Shown piece by piece: positions 56,448 through 64,000 of a DNA stretch of 64,000 nt. Position 1 is the first letter of the stretch. Each line of letters opens with the position of its first letter. Under the pieces are notes generated by a model. That model searched no databases and was not told the DNA's origin. It was given only the letters and a program-made list of their open reading frames with translations. Position numbers and translations under genes: made by a program. Source of the stretch: Chenopodium formosanum (lineage: Eukaryota > Streptophyta > Magnoliopsida > Caryophyllales > Amaranthaceae); the NCBI GenBank assembly GCA_024500155.1, contig CM044858.1, positions 30,088,786 to 30,152,785 on the forward strand, read 5' to 3'.

Positions 56448-56694
56448 AGTTTTTGTACATAAAAAAATCTCAACAACAATTTCATTTTATAAGTATTTGC
56501 AAAGAACGAATTCCGCTTAGAATGGTTCGAAAATATGATTCATGTGACTCAAATTTCGTAATTTTGTCAAAGAACACGGAGTACCCAGTTTGTAGAAGAT
56601 GAAGTGGTGGCATTTTTTTTTTTTTGCTTGCATCAACCCCTGTTTGATCGATAAATGTAATTAAATTTTCACGAACTTGTTTGCGGGTTATCAG

Positions 56695-56780
56695 GTAATG
56701 ACCTAACTAAAGATAAGTAATTACCTAACTAAAGACATGTAATTACTATTTAGATACAAGTAATTACCTAACCACAAACA
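56695..56780. repeat. 22-bp minisatellite, about four copies
   Basis: The unit GTAATTACCTAACTAAAGA(T/C)A(A/T) recurs four times with growing divergence to the right. No protein or known element assigned. The open frame at 56821-57126 beside it matches nothing I recognise. Confidence 0.75.
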
Positions 56781-57850
56781 GATTAAAAAATCGCAGATTT
56801 CGATTCTGGATTAAACAGGTTTGCGAAAAAAAAGAATTCGAACTCTAAATCTCAGAGCACACCATCTGTATCCATTGATCGTAAAAAAATTGAAAGATTT
56901 GTGTTTTAAATCATCACAATACACGTTCCTAAGGCTATTTTCATCCTCAAATCTATCAAACAACTTGATTTTTTTTTACATTAATCAAAATTATCAATCG
57001 TACCCTAAGACGAAATTTTGTATACGAATCATTGAAGCATATTCAAAATACAATAAATTCGATCTTTGGACGAAATTTTACTCTGAGTTCCGAGTAGATT
57101 ATACAAGATTTTGGGTGGTTAATTAAGATCATGAATGAGGAACAATGATAATTTTTTTATTTTCTAAATTTTCATTATAATTTAATTTTCGAAAATGATT
57201 TGAAAAAGATAAAAATAGATTTTAAAAAAATTATAGTTATGTATTTTTTATAAAAAAAAATGTAGTACATGTATTTACATTTATATTTACATGTATAGTA
57301 CATTTGGTCTTTTAAATTAATCAAAAACTGACCAATCATAATTTGACCCATCATCATGTTATGGTGTCCTTTTTTGAAAAATGACACAATAGATTCATCC
57401 ATGCAAACCCTATGAGATGTTTCTGGTAATTTTTTTTTGTCAATTTTTGACTTTAAATGTAATTCTTAAGGGGCAAAAAGACCATGCGATATATGGAACA
57501 ATTTTCAAGCATGCAAATCAAGGAATTGATTATGATTTTTTTTACCATTTTTGAGCTCAAACTTTACATTGAAGGACTAATATGACCCTTATAACTTTTA
57601 ACAAAGAATTTTGTTGCACAAATATTGAGACAATTAGCGTGTCATGGGTTAATTATGGGTTAAATAGTTTAAATCAAGGGTTAATAGAGTACTTAAAGTT
57701 AAATGTAGATAGTTAGTGAATGATTTATTAAATAGTAAGGGATGTGAGAGAAGAGAGTCTATCTATTTATCTATATTATATACTAAAGTAGTCACTGGAG
57801 GGACACTTGACATGGTCTTATGAAAATTTTTCACTCCAAAATGCTCTTTT

Positions 57851-59030
57851 TTTTTTGAGGGGGGAGATTAAAATTCATTAATAATAAGTCACACGGCACT
57901 TACGTAAGAAATCGTAATCGAACATTACTAAGACAATTGAACCAATTACAAGTTCAAAATAAAATAAACTACAATTGCACTCGCAAATCGACTTCTTGAA
58001 ATACCCTTGTCTCATATAACGCTGTCCTATGCAGCCTCTTGCAAGGGGGTCTGGCAATAAGTTGTAGTTTCTGACGTGAACCTTAATTGAATCAGAAGCC
58101 TGTTCTCCTTGAACTGAATTCAAATTTGGTGTCATACACTTTATCATTGACAAGACAATCTCCGATTCAAACATGGATATTGGCTTGGAAGCATAACCCT
58201 TCAGCCTAAACCAAAAAAAGATCAAACCAATGCCCCATAGCTATTAAACCCGGCTCAAATCTTGCACCAGAAGATTGGCACACCGATCTGCACTCCCCAT
58301 AGCACACAAACGCACCACACAAGAAGAAAAAATAACAAACCCGAATAAACCACACACACAAAGACAGAAAAAAGAGACCTAATAACCGCACACACCATTA
58401 ATAGAAAAAACAGAAGGAAACCTAACAATGAAAACAAAGGACGTAAACATAACAATTGACCCCGCAGCCCATCCGAGCACCACCACCAATTCTCCGAGAT
58501 TCACCAACCCAAACCACGCACCTCCGGACAGCAAAGCCCGAATCGCATAGACCTGCCCATAAGGCCCAAACCCCACAAACCCTTGAATCGCGGCAGCGAC
58601 GGCTGGAAGCACCAGACTAAGAACGGCCCTACGCGAGGGACTCAGAGGGAGATAACTCTTCCTCCCCATTTTCCTACAAAACGTCGCGACAACGGGCGAG
58701 GTGGTGGAGCAGAGAAACGGTGGGTAATCGGAAAAGAAGGTCGGCGGCGTGCCGGCTACAAGGCCGGTGAGGATAAGAGGCGGCCAATAAGGAGAAGCGG
58801 CGCTTGTTGCTAGGCCGACTGGACAAAAAACCAACACGAAAAACGAAAAATAAACACCCAAAGAAAATAGATCGGAGGCTCGCCGACGATGTGGCATAGG
58901 AGGTGAGCCACACGCTCGCCGGCGAGCCTCATGGCCGGAGAAATTTTCGAGAAGGGTAGGGTTTTTGGGAGAAAGAGAGAGCTAGGGAGAGAAGGGAGTT
59001 TGTTTTCAATGCGTACTTATTTACTTTCCA
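57851..59030 (-). mobile_element. RT-less LINE-like retroposon, minus strand, about 1.18 kb
   Basis: AAAATGCTCTTTT flanks it (57838-57850 and 59031-59043). On the minus strand it begins with leader-like pyrimidine-rich DNA (TCTCTCCCTAGCTCTCTC). It runs through a GC-rich part with an open frame at 58897-58379 containing hydrophobic segments and ends with the same 3' sequence as the LINE at 27168 (TTCGATTACGAT, then ATTAATGAATTTTAATCT and CCCCCC) plus poly(A). No RT or endonuclease is present, so it is an internally deleted LINE or a rider on LINE machinery. Confidence 0.75.
58379..58897 (-). CDS. Open frame of unknown function inside the RT-less retroposon
   Basis: A 172-residue minus-strand frame starting MPHRRRASDLFSLG, with several hydrophobic stretches (for example FFVLVFCPVGLA and VVVLGWAAGSIVMFTSFVF). 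I recognise no family. It lies in the GC-rich part of the retroposon, close to its presumed 5' end, where a LINE would encode ORF1. It could equally be captured host sequence or a chance frame. Confidence 0.25.
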   Translation of the reverse strand: MPHRRRASDLFSLGVYFSFFVLVFCPVGLATSAASPYWPPLILTGLVAGTPPTFFSDYPPFLCSTTSPVVATFCRKMGRKSYLPLSPSRRAVLSLVLPAVAAAIQGFVGFGPYGQVYAIRALLSGGAWFGLVNLGELVVVLGWAAGSIVMFTSFVFIVRFPSVFSINGVCGY

Positions 59031-59839
59031 AAAATGCTCTTTTTATTATTAAAAAAATAAAAATTTAAAGGATAGATGTATTAAAATTCATTCAAATTAA
59101 AAAAAAAAGTGTTACATAAGTTATTTAATTTGAATTAACTCTATTTCAATTGACTATTATTATATCATACTTTATAAAAATACGTGCATTGCACGGGGAC
59201 AAAACTAGTACTATACTAAAACAGAGGACACTAGCTCCAAAACAAACATGTGTCCCTGTTTTTAGGTTTTTTGTTGTTGTTTTTTATTTTTATTGTAATT
59301 GTCAAAAATCTTATTATTAAAGAAACTCTAAGATAATATCTTTGACTTGCTTAATATTGTTTCTCAATCAATATCATTCACAGATATTTAGCATATATTT
59401 AGTCCTTATCAATTGACTTTAGAGTTTAGATTGTGTAATTCAAAGAGAGTATATGCTCTTATTTAGTATCATATATTTTTGCTATCCTTATTAGCATGCG
59501 TACATTAAATTGTGAATTAATTATAATGACTTTAATTATTTTCTACTAACCTGTTAGTATATTAGGGGTTAATTTGTAACACATTAGACTTATTTTCATT
59601 ATTTATAATATTAACTTTGATAGTAGTTTTTTTTTTATTTATTTTTTATTTTTTTATTTTTATAAATGTAATAAATACATATTTTATCATGAAATAAGTT
59701 GTAAATTAGATATTATTATAAGGTTTCATGATTAAAAATTTATAATTTTTTTTATTGATTTTGAATTATATAAAAATTAGGTCAAACTATTCCACCGACA
59801 TGTATGCAAAGTTGGATTGTGTCAGTTATTATTCTAGGG

Positions 59840-60115
59840 CAAAGGGTGGTATATGTGTGTGACCAGCCACCATAAGGTTAGTTGGTTAGTGTTATAGAGG
59901 TTACTCAATAAGTGATATATGGCTTACATTTTAGTAAGTGTTATAATGGTTACACTATTAGTGTTGTCAGGGTTACTTTATATGTTATTTAAGAGTTATC
60001 AATAAGTATAATAAGGGTCTACTCTAATTTATTAGTATATTAGGGCTTAATTTGTTGGTGTCATGGGGTTACTATGTCTTTTTACAAGCGGTCACAAGGT
60101 GTGCAAGTCACATAG
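59840..60115. mobile_element. GTTACT-family inverted-end repeat, copy C
   Basis: The left end TATGTGTGTGACCAGCCACC is roughly matched in inverted form by GGTCACAAGGTGTGCAAGTC followed by ACATA. The interior carries AGTGTTATAGAGGTTACT-type units, the reverse complement of the 23-bp unit in copy B, so its minisatellite lies in the opposite orientation. Confidence 0.55.
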
Positions 60116-61581
60116 AAAACGCATTGCAGAAATTGTATATGTCGTCACGGGTGATATGTAAGAATAAATTGCATTTTTTCTTACTTCTCTTATATATGTG
60201 TGCATTTAATATTTTCACTATTATTTGTTTTAGCATATAGTGACATGTCGTATTATTTACATGTCTGACTCCAGGCAGAAGCTCCACGCGTCACTATGAT
60301 ATTGAAAATTTTTCAGCTCTTTTCTGCTATCCTAAAAAAGCAGTTATTCACTAAATTTTGTAAGACCTTCTATTTCCTATAAGTATTACGCATAAGATAA
60401 GAAAAATATTAGTTTGTAAATATTAGAATAGTATTAATTGATCTTGTATAATATTTTATGCCAAAAAAAATATAAATTTTATTAATCCTATGTAAAGAAT
60501 ATTTTCATTATTTTCCTTAAACTTGATACCTTAAATGATTTATTGTAATTTTCATTTACAAAAATAAATATTTACACACGTGAACTTGTATTAAAAATAT
60601 CAAACTCACATGTGGCTTCAATATTATCGCATGAGTTATTCAAAATTTGATATTTATGTAAAAATCTTGACACGTAAATATCACAAGTTGATATTTACAT
60701 CAATTATCTAGATTGATCATAAGCTAGATTATTGAAAATATGCTAAACAGTCCTCTAAAACTTGACACATGTCGCTCTTACAATGAATTTTTGTTCACCT
60801 AATTACTATTTATGATAATTCTAAAGTTTATTATATGAATATACAATTACTGGCGGACCTAGGAAGTAACAAGGGGTAGCACATGCTACCCTTGGAAAAG
60901 AGGAAATAAAAATATAGTGTTGATCAAAGAGACCTGTTATTATGCATAGACGGTCTCTTTGATCAACCAATAGGCCCATAGCATATTCACTGTACCCCAT
61001 AGGGCCCATACCACAAATTTCTTTTGCTTTCAGTTTTATAGTAACAGAGACCATTTGTGTCTAACAACCGGTCTCTTAGGTTGTCTCTTTTTTTTTTTCC
61101 TCTCTCTCTCCAAACTTTTGCTTATGAACTTCTACTTATACTGTATGTAAGCATAATTAGTTATGCATTCAACCATTTTTTTTTGAAATCTTTCATTTAA
61201 TTTATGAAATTATCAAGTAATAAAATTTATGATTTTAAAATTATACATAAATATACTCATACTTTAATAATTTTTTAATCACCATACATATGTATGTAGA
61301 TGATACCAATCATACACTTTTTTTTTACATCATTTGATGAAAAACAAATTTTTATTTTTTTTTAATAAAAACCCTAAAATTTTCTCCGTTCTCTCTCTTC
61401 AAACCTAGCCACCATGGTAAAACTTAGGGGCTGCCATTGATACAAATCGATGGCAAGCCCCAAATTCTTCTTTAATTTAATGTTTTTGGCCCATAAAGAT
61501 CACCATCAGTATGGTGATTATAGCTAGTCCCTCCATGTAGGGTTTTGTCAGTCCCTCCATGTAGGGTTTAATATTGTTTGT

Positions 61582-61902
61582 TTGATTGATTTTAGTGTGT
61601 GTAGGGATACAATTTTAGAAGATTCGTCTTGTAAATTTGTGGAATTGCGCGTCTGTTGGTATAGGGGTGCAGATTTAGAAGATTCGTCTGGCAAATTTAC
61701 AGATCTTGATGATCAATCAAATTATATCTCTTTTGCGACTATACATCAATGGAGCTCTGTTAAGAACGATGCAGAGACATCTAAAATTATCCAGGAGCAT
61801 TTCAGAAGCGATGCCATTAGTTTAGGGGTTTTTAATTCTTGTATTGAGAATTTAGATCTCTTAAGGGATGATTGTAAGTGCCGAATGACTATTATAATTT
61901 AA
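61582..61902 (+). CDS. Open frame of unknown origin inside the hAT-like element
   Basis: A 106-codon plus-strand frame (MIDFSVCRDTILEDSSCKF ...) with an internal near-repeat of LEDSS(C/G)KF, less AT-biased than its surroundings. I recognise no family. It may be captured gene sequence carried by the hAT-like element. It follows a 20-bp direct repeat (GTCCCTCCATGTAGGGTTT, twice at about 61529-61570). Confidence 0.25.
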   Translation: MIDFSVCRDTILEDSSCKFVELRVCWYRGADLEDSSGKFTDLDDQSNYISFATIHQWSSVKNDAETSKIIQEHFRSDAISLGVFNSCIENLDLLRDDCKCRMTIII

Positions 61903-61961
61903 TGAAATCACCCGTCCCTAATCCATTAAATAAAAAAAAATTTATTTATAATTTAGTTTTA

Positions 61962-62881
61962 GGAAATTTTGTTTTTTACCACCTCACAAAAATACGAAAA
62001 TCTCTTTTACCACCTCCCAAAATTTTTTTTTTACTTTACCACCTAATAAAAAACACGAAAATAGGTTTTACCACCACTTAACTGATTCCGTTTAGGAATC
62101 CGTTAAGTGGGCCCATAAAGCCACGTGTCGTGTTATGATTGGCCAAAAAAAGAAAAAAAAAAGAAGAAAAATAAAAAAAAACCTAAAGCTACCCAGCCAC
62201 CACCACAGTGCCACCACCCCCTTTCCTCTAACTCACCACAACCCTCCCCGAAACCACCACTCGCGTCGCACCACCAGCCCCAACCCACCCTCCCCCTCCC
62301 CCTCCCTTTCCCGCAACTGCGTCGCCCCTTAAAACCACCAAACCTAAAACCCTAGATCCCCACCACGGCCACGAATCTGGCCACATATGGCCTTGATCGG
62401 CCGGTTTTGGGGCTCAGTGGCCTTGATCGGCCGATTTCGGCCTTTTAAGGCCAAATTCGTGGTTGTTTTTGGGGGGGACGAGTTTTGGGTTTGGTGGTTT
62501 TTGGAGGCGATACGGTTGCGGGGAAGGGAGGGGGAGGATTCAGGTGGGTTGGGGCTGGTGGTGTGATGCGGATGGTGGTTTCGGGGAGGGGTGCGGTGAG
62601 TTGGGGGGAAGGTGGCGGTGGCGCGGGGGTGGTGCTGTGGTGGTGGCTGGAGTAGTTTTAAGGTTTTTTGTTTTTTTTTTTAATTTCTCTTTTTTTTTGA
62701 ACAAATAAAATGCTGACACGTGTTACTGTTGGCCACACTTAACAGAATTTTTGGATGAAAATCGTTAAGTGGTGGTAAAACCTTTTTTCGTGTTTTTTAT
62801 GAGGTGGTAAAGTAAAATTTTTTTTGGGAGGTGGTAAAAGAGATTTTCGTGTTTTTGTGAGGTGGTAAAAAAAAAATTTCC
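61962..62881. mobile_element. Mutator-like foldback element, 920 bp, almost one giant inverted repeat
   Basis: The exact 9-bp duplication TTAGTTTTA lies at 61953-61961 and 62882-62890. Ends GGAAATTTTGTTTTTTACCA and GGTGGTAAAAAAAAAATTTC (then C) are inverted. The inversion extends inward through the GC-rich part: ACCCAGCCACCACCACAG on the left pairs with GCTGTGGTGGTGGCTGG on the right. The centre is GGCCTTGATCGGCCGGTTTT-type sequence near 62390-62440. Arms of about 430-450 bp leave almost no loop. The Pro/His- and Gly/Trp-rich frames are by-products of the arms. Confidence 0.88.
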
Positions 62882-63326
62882 TTAGTTTTAAATGAGTAAA
62901 GCAATTAAGAAAAGTTATTGTATATACTAGTGTAAATTACCATATATAAAGTAGGTTTTAAACTTGTGAATGATGGATACGAAATACATAGAAAGGTAAT
63001 CTATTGAACATATCGAATACTTTTAATTTGATCATTGTATTATATTGATAACTAAAATATAAATTATTCCATATTTGCATAACTAAATTTAACTACCAAA
63101 ATAAATTTTTAAACTTTAAAGGCTAATTAACGACAATATACTGTACACGTTTTTCTCTCTTATTATTCTATGGCTCAATGTTACCCCTAGTTAAAAATCC
63201 TAGATCCGCCACTGTATACAATCTAAAGAATCTTTTTAGTTACTAATAATCAGCTGTGTATAAATTAAAAAGCAAGATTCTGGATAGTGATTTTATTACA
63301 TTAATAGTAAATAATGTATATGCTAT

Positions 63327-63354
63327 AATACACACACACACACAAAAAAAAAAC
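63327..63354 (+). mobile_element. Candidate micro-insertion of (CA)n and poly(A)
   Basis: The 14-bp AATGTATATGCTAT is present at 63313-63326 and 63355-63368. The 28 nt between are AATA, CA repeats and an A run. It resembles the other micro-insertions, but its simple-sequence content weakens the retroposition reading. Confidence 0.5.
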
Positions 63355-63374
63355 AATGTATATGCTATTATATA

Positions 63375-63608
63375 CTTTTTCCGTTTCTTTATAGTTGCAA
63401 CATTTTTTTAAAAATGGAAATGTCACAATCGTTGCAACACACTATAATTGGAGAGTATTTTATTTCAAAAGTTGTACCATCACCCTTATTAAAATTTCAT
63501 GGCCCACTAAATTATACTATTAATAATCTCTCTCCTCTATTTTAAGTGTTATAAATCACATGAGAGCGACTTTTCTTAAATACCGTGAAAAATGATGTGT
63601 TGCAAGTA
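63375..63608. mobile_element. Truncated Stowaway-like MITE
   Basis: CTTTTTCCGTTTCTTTATAG with TTGCAAC on the left and GTGTTGCAAGTA on the right are inverted, but the outer right end is missing where the GTTACT-type repeat begins. Confidence 0.6.
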
Positions 63609-63795
63609 CTTGGTCAGGGGTTAGGGATTACTTGAGAAGTTACTAGATAGGAGTTACTTGAGGGGTTTGGTTAGGGGTTAGTTGAGGAGTTACTTGGTTA
63701 GGGGTTACTTGAAGGGTTACTCGGTCAGGAGTAACTCGAGTAACCCCTGAACGAGTAACCCCGGCCACATGGTGTGGCCAACCACACAGAAAAAT
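63609..63795. repeat. GTTACT-family repeat, copy D, with palindromic core
   Basis: Repeated GGTTAGGGGTTACTTGAGG-type units run into a palindrome (GGTTACTCGGTCAGGAGTAA facing CGAGTAACCCCTGAACGAGT). The right terminus GGCCACATGGTGTGGCCAAC then CACACA is the best-preserved copy of the family end. A left terminus is not seen; it may have been lost at the junction with the Stowaway-like fragment. Confidence 0.6.
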
Positions 63796-63949
63796 CCCCA
63801 TTATTTAATTTTATCCTTTTGAGAGGTTTGTATCTTGAATTTTTTGACATTGAAATGAAGTTATGATTAATGTACTAATTTGCAAAAATTAATTGTTATT
63901 CTTGTATTCTATGAATTTAAGTTTTACGCGAGATAAAAATGCATATTAT

Positions 63950-63983
63950 TAGTAAACCGTGTATCGCACGGATGCTATACTAG
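63950..63983 (+). mobile_element. Helitron-like 3' terminus at the window end
   Basis: The hairpin CCGTGTATCGCACGG is followed by ATGCTATACTAG|T, meeting the Helitron 3' criteria. The sequence after it, TCTATAAACCTATACTA, looks like the start of another Helitron running out of the window. Confidence 0.55.
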
Positions 63984-64000
63984 TCTATAAACCTATACTA

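Larger units (their letters stand above)
57770..59208 (+). mobile_element. Short non-autonomous Helitron split by a retroposon
   Basis: The 5' end A|TCTATATTATATACTAAAG is at 57769/57770. The 3' end has the hairpin CGTGCATTGCACG followed by GGGACAAAACTAG|T, ending 59208. Removing the inserted retroposon (about 57851-59030) leaves an element of about 250 bp. The next bases, ACTATACTAAAACAGAGG, look like the 5' end of another Helitron in the same orientation. Confidence 0.7.
60848..63214. mobile_element. hAT-like non-autonomous element, 2367 bp
   Basis: The exact 8-bp duplication TATACAAT lies at 60840-60847 and 63215-63222. Ends TACTGGCGGACCTAGGA and TCCTAGATCCGCCACTG are inverted, the CAGTGGCGGA-type terminus of plant hAT elements. 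Subterminal palindromes lie at 60876-60893 and 60917-60967. It contains a Mutator-like foldback (61962-62881) and an open frame at 61582-61902 with no recognised family. No transposase seen. Confidence 0.87.

Noticed and set aside
56821..57126. 101-codon plus-strand frame
   Set aside because: No recognised motif; AT-rich composition like the surrounding non-coding DNA.
62125..62708. Pro/His-rich and Gly/Trp-rich frames on the plus strand
   Set aside because: They are the two complementary arms of the foldback element read in the same direction, not independent genes.
1..64000. tRNA, rRNA, CRISPR arrays and bacterial-type operons
   Set aside because: None seen. The A/B-box-like motifs found belong to SINEs, and the repeats are eukaryotic transposon and simple-sequence types.

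Overview
This 64 kb window is plant nuclear DNA. It carries one recognisable host gene, a KNOTTED1-like homeobox gene of the KNAT1/BREVIPEDICELLUS type. The gene is on the minus strand, with five coding exons between 14987 and 32355, and its assembled product is 409 residues. Everything else I can identify is transposable-element sequence, simple repeats or AT-rich DNA with no recognisable content. The KNOX1, KNOX2, ELK and TALE homeodomain segments, with a KNAT1-type C-terminus, indicate a flowering plant and most likely a eudicot. I cannot fix the family from sequence alone.

Layout. 1-679: unassigned flank with a 32-bp tandem repeat. 680-10370: a decayed Ty3/gypsy LTR retrotransposon of Tat type, coding on the minus strand, with both LTRs, remnants of gag, protease, RT, a truncated RNase H, a second (archaeal-type) RNase H and integrase, plus an extra antisense reading frame next to the 3' LTR. 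10371-14986: AT-rich DNA with two non-autonomous hAT-like elements and two very short poly(A) insertions. 14987-32355: the homeobox gene; its third intron is about 14.2 kb and is packed with small elements (seven Tourist-like, several Stowaway-like, one hAT-like, a candidate Helitron, a 5'-truncated LINE). 32356-32830: leader and upstream region, with a short uORF and two long poly(dA:dT) tracts.

33-43.9 kb: a Helitron, Stowaway- and Tourist-like elements, a 1.6 kb hAT-like element, and a nested stack in which a minus-strand LINE is split by a CACTA element and by a degenerate element that itself contains a Mutator-like element. 44-57.7 kb: mostly AT-rich, with SINEs, MITEs, microsatellites and members of an unusual repeat family built from GTTACT minisatellites bounded by GTGTGGCC-type termini. 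57.7-64 kb: a short Helitron split by an RT-less LINE-like retroposon, then a 2.4 kb hAT-like element holding a 920-bp Mutator-like element that is almost entirely one giant inverted repeat.

Many boundaries rest on target-site duplications (TSDs) read directly: 5-bp near-match for the LTR element, 8-bp for hAT, 9-bp for Mutator-like, TTA/TAA for Tourist-like, TA for Stowaway-like, TAT for CACTA and 9-18 bp for LINE/SINE. The less usual findings are the giant foldback element, the GTTACT family, a recurrent class of 16-39 nt poly(A)-bearing insertions with 14-17 bp duplications, and the antisense frame in the LTR element.
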